Assembly: GCF_004570345.1 (NCBI RefSeq)
Contig: NZ_SPQM01000089.1
Span: 1 to 19,787 of the forward strand
Direction: 5' to 3'
Source: Blastococcus sp. CT_GayMR20
Lineage (GTDB): Bacteria > Actinomycetota > Actinomycetes > Mycobacteriales > Geodermatophilaceae
Length of the DNA stretch: 19,787 nt
The notes beneath the pieces were generated by a model. That model was not told the DNA's origin. It worked only from the letters and a program-made list of their open reading frames with translations, and made no database searches. This document shows, in pieces, positions 1 through 7,321 of this stretch (the first letter of the stretch is position 1; every line of letters starts with the position of its first letter). Position numbers and translations under genes: made by a program.

Positions 1-76
1 CACCGGCACGGGCGGCCACCTCTCCCCTCCGAGTGACCCAGGTCTGGCATCCGGAGCATCCGCGGTAACGGAGCCG

Positions 77-82
77 TAGCGT
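77..82 (+). promoter_or_regulatory. Candidate -10 box of the DivIVA-like gene
   Basis: The hexamer TAGCGT fits the actinobacterial TANNNT -10 pattern. A transcript starting about seven bases downstream would have a leader of roughly 30 bases ahead of the ATG at 119, with GAAGGG as ribosome binding site. No good -35 is visible 17 bases upstream. The same hexamer occurs ahead of the gene at 2513. Confidence 0.35.
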
Positions 83-118
83 TCCGTGACTCGAACCGGA
101 GACGTGAAGGGCAGTGAA

Positions 119-1084
119 ATGAGCGCCGAGCTGCACGTCCATGACGGGGCTGCCCGCCCCGGCAGCGCACTGGAGACGTTGCTGGCGGACGGCCGCCTCG
201 ACGAGCGGCGCCCGAACGTCGCCGGCGACCTGCCCACCGTCTTCCGGGCCGCACCGATGTTCCGCCGGTCCGTGGCCGGCTACGACCGGTTCCAGGTCGA
301 CACCTACGTCCAGTGGGCGGAGGAGGAACTGATCACCGCCGAGCGCGAGCGCGAGCACCTCCTCGCGGCGCACTCCCGCACCTGGGCCGAGCTCGAGCAG
401 GCCCGGGCACTGCTGTCCCACTCCCCCGACGGCGGCGAGATGCTCCGTCTCTCCCCACGGATCGCGTCCATCCTCGCCGCGGCGGCCGACGAGGCCACGG
501 GCATGCGGATGGAGGCCGACGCCGACCGGGCCGCGGCCGCCGGGCACGCGGCGCGGGTGCGTGCCGACGCCGAGGCCGAGGCCGAGGCGACGCTCGGCAC
601 GGCGACCGGTCGGGCGGAGGCACTGATCGCCGAGGCCGATCGCATCGTCGCCGACGCCGAGCAGACGAGCCGGCGAGCCCGTGTGGAGGCCGAGTCGCGC
701 CTGGACTCCGTGCGGCAGCTGGAGCAGCGCGCCGCCGAGCAGGCCGAGCACATCCGGCAGCTGGCGCTGGCCGAGGCCGACGCGGCGCGGCTGCACGCAC
801 GGGCGGAGATCGTCCGGATGCTGAGCACCGGACGCGAGGAGCGCCGCCGGGCCGATGCCGAGGCGGCCGCGACCCGTGCGCGCCTGGACCGCGACGCAGC
901 GGCCCGCTCCGCCTCGCTGCGGGCGGAGGTGGCCCGGCTCGAGCGCCGCCGGGCCAAGCTCCGGGCGGAGGTCGAGCTGCTCGCCGGCCAGGCCGCTCAG
1001 CCGGCCCGCGGCGGGCTGGACCTCCACCTGCACGGGCTGCTGGCGCGCTTCGGGTGGCGGCACCGGACGCTGCGGGTGCCCTGA
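119..1084 (+). CDS. DivIVA-like coiled-coil protein
   Basis: A 321-aa protein of unknown exact role. Residues about 47-66 read MFRRSVAGYDRFQVDTYVQW, the short N-terminal signature of DivIVA/Wag31-like proteins (F, GYD, V-D-Y). In that family this segment precedes a membrane-curvature-sensing coiled coil that recruits growth or division proteins. From about residue 65 to 290 the chain is almost entirely Ala, Glu, Arg and Asp in heptad-like order, a long coiled coil also resembling ATP synthase subunit b stalks. There is no signal peptide or membrane segment. The ATG at 119 is preferred to the in-frame GTG at 86 because it has a GAAGGG ribosome binding site and follows a TAGCGT -10 box. It converges on the DAHP synthase gene with only 21 bases between the stops. 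The family call is fairly sure; a role in polar growth or division is inference. Confidence 0.8.
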   Translation: MSAELHVHDGAARPGSALETLLADGRLDERRPNVAGDLPTVFRAAPMFRRSVAGYDRFQVDTYVQWAEEELITAEREREHLLAAHSRTWAELEQARALLSHSPDGGEMLRLSPRIASILAAAADEATGMRMEADADRAAAAGHAARVRADAEAEAEATLGTATGRAEALIAEADRIVADAEQTSRRARVEAESRLDSVRQLEQRAAEQAEHIRQLALAEADAARLHARAEIVRMLSTGREERRRADAEAAATRARLDRDAAARSASLRAEVARLERRRAKLRAEVELLAGQAAQPARGGLDLHLHGLLARFGWRHRTLRVP

Positions 1085-1105
1085 CGGAGCCGAGCGCGCG
1101 GCCCC

Positions 1106-2377
1106 CTACGGCCGGAGGACCGCGACGGCGTCGTCCCCCGGGCCGCGACCGCGTCGCGCCCGGGCGGCACCGGCCAGTTCCGCCAGCATCGCCTCCGTGG
1201 TGCCGAGGTCGACGCAGGCGTCGGTGACGCTGACGCCGTACTCCAGCGCGCCGGGATGCCGCTGGTCGAGGTTCTGCCGGCCGGCGACGAGGTTGCTCTC
1301 CAGCATCACCCCGCGGATGGCCGGCTCACCGCCGCCGATCTGACCGGCCAGGTCGTGGACCACCTCGATCTGGCGCAGGTGGTTCTTCCGGCTGTTGCCG
1401 TGGGAGGCGTCCACCACGACGACCTCCGGGAGCCCGCGCGCCCGGAGCCGGGCCCGCGTGTCGGCGATGTGCGCGGCGGAGTAGTTCGGGCCCGACGTGT
1501 CGCCGCGCAGGATGACGTGGCCGGTCTCGTTGCCGGTCGTCGACAGCTGGGCGGTCATCCCGTGCCGGTCGACACCGAGGAACTCGTGCCCGGACCGGGC
1601 GGCGATCACGGCCTGGACCGCGGCCTCGATGCTGCCCTCCGGTGAGTTCTTGAACCCCACGACCGCCGAGAACCCGGAGACCCGCTCGCGGGCGGTCTGG
1701 TCGGTGACGTTCCGCGCGCCGACGCCGTTGTAGGTGACGAGGCCGTCGACGTACTGCGGCGTCAGCGCGTTCAGCGGTTCGGCGGCGACCGGTACGCCCA
1801 TCGCGGTGATGCGTCCCATGAGCAGCCGGGTCGCGATCAGTCCGACGCTGATGTTGTTCGATCCGTCGAGGTAGGGGTCGTAGGCGAAGCCCTTCCAGTC
1901 CACCTCGGTCCGCGGCTTCTCGGTGTAGGTCCGCATCACGATCTCGAGGTCGTCGCCGTGCCGGTCCCGCATGCGACGGAGGAAGCCGGCGTACTCCAGC
2001 GTGGCGGCCGGGTCGTGGATCGAGCACGGGCCCGCGATGACGGCCAGCCGGTCGTCGGCACCGCTGACGATGTCGGCCATCGCCCTGCGTCCGGCGCGGG
2101 TGGTGGCGGCCGACGCCGCCGAGAGCGGCAGGACCGTCGCGACGGCCTCGGGGGTGACGACCACGTCGAGGCTCACGATCCGCGTGTTCGTCAGGCCCGA
2201 GAGGTCGACCGGCTCGGGGTCCGGGTAGCCCAGCTGTCGCCGCACCTCCGGGAGCAGCTCCGACTGCGTGGCGTCCATCTGGTCGTTCACCCGGCGCTGC
2301 ACGTCCAGCAGGCGGTCGGCGATGCTCCTCGCCACGTCCAGGATCCCGTCGGCGGGGATGTCGGCCTGTGGTGGCAT
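1106..2377 (-). CDS. 3-deoxy-7-phosphoheptulonate synthase, class I (DAHP synthase)
   Basis: Condenses phosphoenolpyruvate with erythrose 4-phosphate to DAHP, the entry step to aromatic amino acids and other chorismate products; cytoplasmic. The 423-aa protein shows the class I signatures: AGPCSIHD with metal-binding Cys117, EKPRTEVDWKG at 153-163, VGFKNSPEG near 240, ILRGDTSGPNYS near 289, DASHGNSRK near 323, the metal ligand Glu360 in MLESNL, and SVTDAC near 383. The usual GARTTESQ segment reads GARNVTDQ (220-227); its catalytic Arg is kept. The N-terminal extension of about 65 residues resembles that of feedback-regulated class I enzymes, and the C-terminus ends in a loose Ala/Arg tail. 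The ATG at 2377 follows GAGGAG at about 9 bases. No other shikimate gene is nearby. Which aromatic amino acid inhibits it cannot be read from the sequence, so no aroF/aroG/aroH symbol is given. Confidence 0.95.
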   Translation of the reverse strand: MPPQADIPADGILDVARSIADRLLDVQRRVNDQMDATQSELLPEVRRQLGYPDPEPVDLSGLTNTRIVSLDVVVTPEAVATVLPLSAASAATTRAGRRAMADIVSGADDRLAVIAGPCSIHDPAATLEYAGFLRRMRDRHGDDLEIVMRTYTEKPRTEVDWKGFAYDPYLDGSNNISVGLIATRLLMGRITAMGVPVAAEPLNALTPQYVDGLVTYNGVGARNVTDQTARERVSGFSAVVGFKNSPEGSIEAAVQAVIAARSGHEFLGVDRHGMTAQLSTTGNETGHVILRGDTSGPNYSAAHIADTRARLRARGLPEVVVVDASHGNSRKNHLRQIEVVHDLAGQIGGGEPAIRGVMLESNLVAGRQNLDQRHPGALEYGVSVTDACVDLGTTEAMLAELAGAARARRGRGPGDDAVAVLRP

Positions 2378-2405
2378 CGCTGCGTGCTCCTCGGTGTGGT
2401 GCCGT

Positions 2406-2426
2406 GCAGGGACCGGTCGCCCCTGC
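2406..2426 (-). promoter_or_regulatory. Inverted repeat at the 5' end of the DAHP synthase transcript
   Basis: GCAGGG and CCCTGC flank nine bases, with ACCGGT inside the loop. If the -10 box at 2434-2439 is correct, the repeat lies within the first 25 bases of the mRNA. It could be a 5' stabilising hairpin, a regulatory stem or an operator. No aromatic-rich leader peptide was found. Confidence 0.35.
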
Positions 2427-2433
2427 GCAGTCG

Positions 2434-2439
2434 AGGGTA
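2434..2439 (-). promoter_or_regulatory. Candidate -10 box of the DAHP synthase gene
   Basis: On the minus strand this reads TACCCT, matching TANNNT. It lies about 57 bases upstream of the ATG at 2377. A consensus -35 is not evident. Confidence 0.3.
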
Positions 2440-2496
2440 GGCAGGGCGCCGTCCGCCGATCGCCGCCGAGGGCTGTCGGGAGGCCGCGCTCGGGCG

Positions 2497-2502
2497 TAGC
2501 GT
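2497..2502 (+). promoter_or_regulatory. Candidate -10 box, near-leaderless start of the gene at 2513
   Basis: TAGCGT (TANNNT) ends 10 bases before the GTG at 2513, so transcription would begin within a few bases of the start codon. No Shine-Dalgarno sequence precedes that GTG, which fits leaderless or near-leaderless translation, common in actinobacteria. Confidence 0.4.
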
Positions 2503-2512
2503 CGTCGGCACT

Positions 2513-2956
2513 GTGGACTGGCTCACGGTCGAGGTCTTCGACGGCGGGATCCCCGCCGCCGCGTGGGCGCGCGCGTGGCAGGACCTGCTCACCGAGGCCG
2601 CCGTCTCCCGCGGGGCAGTGTTCTGGGACGAGCACGAGCACCGGTGGGGCGTCGTCCTGGAGTTCGCATTCGACGACGAGCGCCGCCGCGACGCCTTCCG
2701 GCAGTCGCCGGTCCTCCGGGCCGCCCTCGACGCCGCTCCCGACCCGGTGCACGGCATCGCGCTCTACCCGCACCGCGGGGGCGGGTCGGGGAGCCGGCAG
2801 CCGCGCCGTCCCCGCCCGGTCACGGCCGGCGGCTCGGCCGCTCTCCCGGAGCCGCAGGACGACCTGTTCCTGCGGTGCCCTCCGGGAGGGGCCGAGGACA
2901 CCGCTCAGGTGACGGTGAACCGACCGTTCATGCTCGGGTGCGGATCGCACAGGTAG
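2513..2956 (+). CDS. Small hypothetical protein divergent from DAHP synthase
   Basis: A 147-aa protein that I do not recognise. Residues 1-85 look like a compact alpha/beta domain (VEVFDGG, WDEHEHRWGVVLEF, GIALYPH). From about residue 90 the chain is Pro/Arg/Gly-rich and probably disordered. The final 17 codons overlap the 3' end of the convergent cupredoxin gene, so that part of the sequence is constrained by the other strand. The GTG start is supported by a -10 box 10 bases upstream and by lack of any ribosome binding site, as expected of a leaderless gene. Start of translation and reality of the C-terminal tail are the uncertain points; the N-terminal domain looks coding. Confidence 0.6.
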   Translation: MDWLTVEVFDGGIPAAAWARAWQDLLTEAAVSRGAVFWDEHEHRWGVVLEFAFDDERRRDAFRQSPVLRAALDAAPDPVHGIALYPHRGGGSGSRQPRRPRPVTAGGSAALPEPQDDLFLRCPPGGAEDTAQVTVNRPFMLGCGSHR

Positions 2957-3303
2957 CGGTAGCCGCCCGGCTCGAAGGTGACCACCCAGAGGGTCTCGAC
3001 CTTCTCGGTGGGGCCGGTCCGCTCGTCGACGGCCCCGTCCCCGCCGCTGAGGTGGAAGTTGTGGACCGCGGTCGGGTCCGAGACCTCGATGTTGTACTCG
3101 CCGGCCGCCAGCTCGGTCACCGGTTCGCCGTCCTCGTCGACCAGGGCGATCTCGAACGCGTCCGGGGACTCCTCGGTGCCGACGGTCGCCCGCAGGGTCG
3201 GCGCGCCCTCGGCGCGGGTGACCTCGGGTTCCCCGTCGCCCGAGCCGCAGGCGGCGACGAGGAGCAGCAGCGCCAGCGCGGGTGCGAGTGGACCTCTGGT
3301 CAT
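2905..3303 (-). CDS. Cupredoxin-like lipoprotein, probable type 1 copper protein
   Basis: A 132-aa exported protein. Residues 1-19 form a lipoprotein signal peptide with lipobox LVAAC, so Cys19 would be lipidated and the domain anchored outside the membrane. The C-terminal half is plastocyanin/amicyanin-like: AVHNFHLSG gives His81, and YLCDPHPSMNG gives Cys119, His122 and Met125. The C-x2-H-x2-M spacing is that of amicyanin, so a mononuclear copper site for one-electron transfer is likely. The ATG at 3303 was chosen over 3336 because it places the Arg and hydrophobic core correctly for export and is preceded by a purine-rich AGGGACGGGGG. It lies 97 bases downstream of the DipZ-like gene on the same strand and may share its transcript. 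The electron partner is unknown. Confidence 0.85.
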   Translation of the reverse strand: MTRGPLAPALALLLLVAACGSGDGEPEVTRAEGAPTLRATVGTEESPDAFEIALVDEDGEPVTELAAGEYNIEVSDPTAVHNFHLSGGDGAVDERTGPTEKVETLWVVTFEPGGYRYLCDPHPSMNGRFTVT

Positions 3304-3400
3304 CCCCCGTCCCTTCGTCGTGAGGACTGGCCGCACGGACCCTGTCTACTCCCCTCGCCAGCTTCACGGACGTGGTCGGCAACCGGTTCACCGGCAACGG

Positions 3401-4348
3401 CTACCCGAAGGTGAACGCGTAGGCCTCGGCGCCCGGCTCCTCGAAGGTGATCTCCAGCGTCCGGTCGCGGACGCCGTCCCGCTGCCGCACGAGCTGGTAC
3501 AGGCGGCCCTCGCGGAGCATTCCCGTCCCGTCCTCCCCGACGTCCACGCCGGAGGACCGACCGGGGACCTCGCCGTCCAGCAGCACGCGGAACGGGACCG
3601 GTCCGCGCGTACCCGGCGACAGCACGAGATGGGCATCGCGGGCGGAGAAGCGGTAGGCGATGCTGCCGCCGGCCCGGTCCAGCACGACGCACTCCGGCCC
3701 GATCGTCCACTCGCCGTCCAGCGCCCAGTGGTTGAGCCGCAGGTCCTCGGGGAGCTCGTAGCCGTGCCGCCGGTCGAACGCAGCGCCCTGCGCGGAGGCG
3801 AAGTGGTCGCCGCGCTGGAAGCCGAGATACGTCTCCGGCGTCCGCAGGTGGTCCCAGTCGGCCTCGGCCTCCACGCCGACGCCCACGACGGAGACGGGCT
3901 CGCGGTCGATCCCGAGCAGCCGCTGGATGCTGCGCTCGGACTCCTCGTACCGTCCCTCGCCGAAGTGGGAGTCGCGGATGATGCCCTCGGCGTCGACGAA
4001 GTAGAGCGCCGGCCAGTAGTGGTTGTCGAAGGCGCTCCAGATCGCGTAGTCGTCGTCCACGGCGACCGGGAAGTCCAGCGCCCGCTGCTGCGTCGCGAGC
4101 CGCACGCCCTCGATCCGGTGCTCGAAGGAGAACTCCGGCGTGTGGACCCCGACGACGATCAGCCCGTCGTCCCGGTAGGCCTGCGACCAGGCGCGGACCC
4201 AGGGCACGGTCCGCAGCCAGTTGATGCAGGTCAACGTCCAGAAGTCCACGAGGACGACGTGTCCGCGCAGGGCGTCCGGGTCGAGCGGTCCGGAGTTGAC
4301 GTACCCGGTCGCCCCGGTGAGCGGCGGCATGTGCAGACGTGTGAACAT
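3401..4348 (-). CDS. Soluble DipZ C-terminal-like thioredoxin-fold protein with C-I-N-W active site
   Basis: A 315-aa protein that matches the C-terminal half of DipZ: a TlpA-like thioredoxin fold (about 1-150), then a beta-rich domain (about 168-315) starting TPETYLGF and ending in an AFTFG strand, as in DipZ. DipZ normally also has an N-terminal CcdA-like membrane part that feeds it electrons; that part is absent, and no signal peptide is seen, so this form is probably cytoplasmic. The active site reads TCINW (Cys41, Trp44) where DipZ has C-I-N-C, so the resolving cysteine is lost. The cis-proline region is kept (YWPALYFVD, Pro113). The ATG at 4348 follows GGGAGGA at 6 bases; the upstream in-frame start at 4414 has none. 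Without a second Cys, classic disulfide exchange is unlikely; a monothiol, binding or peroxidase-like role is possible. Confidence 0.85.
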   Translation of the reverse strand: MFTRLHMPPLTGATGYVNSGPLDPDALRGHVVLVDFWTLTCINWLRTVPWVRAWSQAYRDDGLIVVGVHTPEFSFEHRIEGVRLATQQRALDFPVAVDDDYAIWSAFDNHYWPALYFVDAEGIIRDSHFGEGRYEESERSIQRLLGIDREPVSVVGVGVEAEADWDHLRTPETYLGFQRGDHFASAQGAAFDRRHGYELPEDLRLNHWALDGEWTIGPECVVLDRAGGSIAYRFSARDAHLVLSPGTRGPVPFRVLLDGEVPGRSSGVDVGEDGTGMLREGRLYQLVRQRDGVRDRTLEITFEEPGAEAYAFTFG

Positions 4349-4355
4349 CCGGTTC

Positions 4356-4366
4356 CTCCCTGGGAG
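4356..4366. repeat. 11-bp palindrome over the DipZ-like ribosome binding site
   Basis: CTCCCTGGGAG is a perfect palindrome that overlaps the Shine-Dalgarno region of the gene starting at 4348. On the minus strand it contains CCAGGGAGG, close to the half-site of the element at 4407-4433, so it may be a secondary site or simply a by-product of the ribosome binding site. Confidence 0.3.
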
Positions 4367-4406
4367 CGTGCGGCGCCAGGAGGAACACTCGCGCCCGGCG
4401 CAGCCG

Positions 4407-4433
4407 CCTCGCACCAGGGAGAGACCCTGGTCG
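4407..4433. promoter_or_regulatory. Redoxin-regulon operator candidate, copy 1
   Basis: The element reads CCTCGC, one base, CCAGGGAGA, two bases, CCCTGGTCG. CCAGGG and CCCTGG form a perfect inverted repeat around five bases. A second copy at 7985-8011 matches at 24 of 27 positions. The element starts 59 bases upstream of the DipZ-like ATG and about 120 bases upstream of the LAL regulator, in their shared divergent region. It is a good candidate binding site for the regulator encoded at 4553. Confidence 0.6.
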
Positions 4434-4443
4434 GTGCCCCGAC

Positions 4444-4467
4444 CCCGGACCGGCCGGCCGGTCCGGG
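4444..4467. repeat. 24-bp perfect palindrome in the redoxin/LAL divergent region
   Basis: CCCGGACCGGCC is followed immediately by its exact reverse complement. It lies 10 bases from operator candidate copy 1 and 86 bases before the LAL start. A zero-spacer palindrome of this length is more likely a dimer-binding site or DNA structure than a terminator, since neither flanking gene ends here. Confidence 0.45.
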
Positions 4468-4552
4468 AGCCGTTCGCCCCTGTCGGCCGAGCACCGTCGG
4501 GTGTCGGATGGGTCGGCCCCGTGGGCTCCCCGGGGGCACCGGAGGTGCCTGC

Positions 4553-7321
4553 ATGTCATCGAGCGGTGCGCGGACCGTCCTCCTGGGACGGCGGAGCGAG
4601 TGCGAGGCCCTGAGCGGTCTGCTGGCCGCCGCCAAGGCGGGCCGCAGCCAGGTCCTGGTGCTGCGGGGCGAGGCCGGGGTGGGCAAGACGGCGCTGCTGG
4701 AGTTCCTCCTGGAGCGGGCAGCGGGATGCCGGGCGGCCCGGGCGGCCGGGGTCGAGTCGGAGATGGAGCTGCCCTTCGCCGGCCTGCAGCAGCTCTGCAG
4801 CCCGTACCTCGACCGGCTGGGCTCGCTGCCCGTGCCGCAGCAGGAGGCGCTCGCGACCGCGTTCGGACTGCGGTCGGGCAGCGCGCCGAGCCGCTTCCTC
4901 GTGGGGCTGGCGGTGCTGACCCTGCTCGCGGAGGTGTCGGAGGAGCGGCCGCTGCTCTGCCTCGTGGACGACGCCCAGTGGCTCGACCACGCGTCGGCCC
5001 AGGCACTCGAGTTCGTCGCGCGCCGGCTGGCGGCCGAGTCCGTGGCCATGGTCGTCGCCGTCCGCGAGTCCGACGAGGAGCATCCCTTCGCCGGTCTCCC
5101 CGAGCTCCCCGTCCGGGGCCTCGGTGGTGTGGACGCGGCGGCGCTGCTGCACTCCGCCGTGTCGGGCACGCTGGATCCCCGGGTCCGCGACCGCATCCTG
5201 GCGGAGAGCCACGGCAACCCGCTGGCCCTCCTCGAGCTGCCGCGCGGGGCCACCACGGCGGAGCTGGCCTTCGGCAGCGCCCCCGCCGCGTCCGCGAGGC
5301 CGCTCGTGCACCGGCTCGAGCAGGGCTTCCTGCGCCAGGTCATCCCGATCCCGCGGCAGTCCCGGCGGCTGCTGCTGACCGCAGCGGCGGAGCCCGTGGG
5401 AGACGTCCCCCTCCTGTGGCGCGCCGCCGAGCGGCTCGGCATCGGGACCGACGCGGCGGCCGCGGCCGAGGCGTCGGGACTGATCCAGCTGCGCGACGGG
5501 GTCCGGTTCCGGCATCCGCTCGTCCGTTCCGCGGTCTACCGCTCGGCGACGCCCGCGGAACGGCGGGACGTCCACCGCGCGCTGGCCGAGGTCACCGACG
5601 CCGAACTGGATCCCGACCGCCGGGCCTGGCACCGCTCCAGCGCCGCCGTGGGCCCGGACGAGGACGTCGCCGCGGAGCTCGAGCGGTCGGCCGGCCGGGC
5701 GCTGGCGCACGGCGGGCTGGCCGCCGCGGCCGCGTTCCTCGAGCAGGCGGCGGCGCTCACGCCCGATCCGGTCCGGCGCGGACGGCGCTCCCTCGACGCC
5801 GCCCGGGCCAAGATGCACGCCGGGGCCTTCGACGACGCCGGGGGCCTGGTGGCGACCGCCGAGGAGGGACCGCTCGGGGAGGCCGAGACGGCGGAGATCG
5901 ACCTGCTGCGGGCGGAGATGTCCTTCGCGGCGAACCGTGGCAACGAGGCGCTGCCGCTGCTGCTGGCGGCTGCCCGCCGGCTCGAACCGCTCGACGCGCG
6001 GGTCGCCCGTGACACCTACCTGGACGCGTTCTCCGCCGCCCTGTTCGCCGGGCGCCTGGCCGAGGGCGCCGGCGCGCGCCAGGTCGCCGAGGCCGTGCGA
6101 AGCGCACCCCAGCCCGAGGTGTGGCAGAAGGGCGACTCGCTGCTCGAGGCACTCGCCGTCCTGTTCACCGACGGCTACGCGCCGGCCGCACCGCTGGCCC
6201 GCCGCGCGGTGCAGGCCTACGCCGGCGAGGACTTCACGATGGACGAGGCACTGCGCTCGGCCTGGTTGGCGGCGGCGGCCGCGGCCTCGCTGTGGGACGA
6301 CGCCTGCTGGGACGCCCTCACCCGCCGGCACCTGGACACCGCCCGCGAGGCCGGCGCCCTCAGCGCGCTGCCCCTGGCGCTCACCACCCGGACGGTCGTG
6401 CACCTGTTCACCGGCGATCTGGGTGCCGCCGTCTCCCTGGTGGACGAGACGCGGTCGGTCGCCGAGGCGACGGGGAGCACCCTGGCCCCCTACGGCACGA
6501 TCGGCCTGCTCGCCCTGCAGGGCAACGCCGACCTGGCCGAGCCGCTCATCCAGCGGTGTCTCGACGACGTCCTGGCCCGGGGCGAGGGCGTGGGCATCAA
6601 CATGGCCCTGTGGGCGCGTGCCGTCCTGAGCAACGGCCTCGGCCGGTACGCGGAGGCGCTGCGCGCGGCCCAGGTGGCGGCCGAGGTCCCCCTGGAGCTG
6701 GGGCCCCCGAAGTGGGCCCTGGCCGAGCTGGTGGAGGCGGGTGTCCGCGCGGGCGACCTGACAGCGGCGGTCGGCGGGTTCGAGGAACTCTCGGCGATGA
6801 CGGCGGCCAGCGGGACGGACTGGGCGCTCGGGATCGAGGCGAGCCGAGGGGCCCTCCTGCACGAGGGGGCGGCCGCCGAGGAGCTGTACCGCGAGGGCAT
6901 CGACCGCCTCGCGCGCACGTCGGTCGCTGTCGAGCTCGCCCGGGCACGGCTGCTCTACGGCGAATGGCTGCGGCGCGAGGGGCGCCGCGTCGACGCCCGC
7001 AGGCAGCTGCGCACCGCCCACGAGGCGCTCACCGCGATGGGCGTCGGCGCGTTCGCCGAGCGCGCGCGGCACGAACTGCTGGCCACCGGGGAGACGGTCC
7101 GGAAGCGCTCCGTGGAGACGACCGGCGAGCTCACCGCCCAGGAGGCGCACATCGCACGTCTGGCGGCGCAGGGACTCACGAACCCCGAGATCGGTGCTGC
7201 GCTCTTCATCAGCCCGCGGACGGTGGAGTGGCATCTGCGCAAGATCTTCGCGAAGGTCGGGGTGACGACCCGCCGGGACCTGCGGCGGGTCCTCCGGGAC
7301 GTCGAGCGCACCGTTACCTAG
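4553..7321 (+). CDS. LAL-type LuxR family transcriptional regulator with AAA ATPase domain
   Basis: A 922-aa cytoplasmic regulator. The N-terminal ATPase domain has Walker A GEAGVGKT (39-46) and Walker B LLCLVDDAQWLD (134-145). A long helical, TPR-like middle (about 330-830) follows, probably the ligand or partner sensor. The C-terminal LuxR helix-turn-helix spans about 859-922 (LTNPEIGAALFISPRTVEWH). Length and order fit large ATP-binding LuxR (LAL) proteins. The ATG at 4553 follows GGAGG at 8 bases. The gene lies between two minus-strand redoxin genes, divergent from one and sharing its stop bases with the other, and a common inverted-repeat element sits before both redoxins, so it is the likely regulator of both. 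No -10 box was seen. The inducer is unknown. Confidence 0.93.
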   Translation: MSSSGARTVLLGRRSECEALSGLLAAAKAGRSQVLVLRGEAGVGKTALLEFLLERAAGCRAARAAGVESEMELPFAGLQQLCSPYLDRLGSLPVPQQEALATAFGLRSGSAPSRFLVGLAVLTLLAEVSEERPLLCLVDDAQWLDHASAQALEFVARRLAAESVAMVVAVRESDEEHPFAGLPELPVRGLGGVDAAALLHSAVSGTLDPRVRDRILAESHGNPLALLELPRGATTAELAFGSAPAASARPLVHRLEQGFLRQVIPIPRQSRRLLLTAAAEPVGDVPLLWRAAERLGIGTDAAAAAEASGLIQLRDGVRFRHPLVRSAVYRSATPAERRDVHRALAEVTDAELDPDRRAWHRSSAAVGPDEDVAAELERSAGRALAHGGLAAAAAFLEQAAALTPDPVRRGRRSLDAARAKMHAGAFDDAGGLVATAEEGPLGEAETAEIDLLRAEMSFAANRGNEALPLLLAAARRLEPLDARVARDTYLDAFSAALFAGRLAEGAGARQVAEAVRSAPQPEVWQKGDSLLEALAVLFTDGYAPAAPLARRAVQAYAGEDFTMDEALRSAWLAAAAAASLWDDACWDALTRRHLDTAREAGALSALPLALTTRTVVHLFTGDLGAAVSLVDETRSVAEATGSTLAPYGTIGLLALQGNADLAEPLIQRCLDDVLARGEGVGINMALWARAVLSNGLGRYAEALRAAQVAAEVPLELGPPKWALAELVEAGVRAGDLTAAVGGFEELSAMTAASGTDWALGIEASRGALLHEGAAAEELYREGIDRLARTSVAVELARARLLYGEWLRREGRRVDARRQLRTAHEALTAMGVGAFAERARHELLATGETVRKRSVETTGELTAQEAHIARLAAQGLTNPEIGAALFISPRTVEWHLRKIFAKVGVTTRRDLRRVLRDVERTVT

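Noticed and set aside
64..82. Possible ECF-type promoter (GGTAAC followed by CGTT)
   Set aside because: The spacing is only about 10 bases, too short for an ECF sigma promoter.
2378..3397. N-terminal extension of the DAHP synthase reading frame
   Set aside because: The frame stays open only because of base composition. The family start, a good ribosome binding site and the other genes in this interval place the start at 2377.
4556..7234. 892-codon open frame on the minus strand, opposite the LAL regulator
   Set aside because: It is an Arg/Gly/Gln-rich antisense shadow of a gene with clear Walker and LuxR motifs, caused by high GC at third codon positions; it shows no domain of its own.
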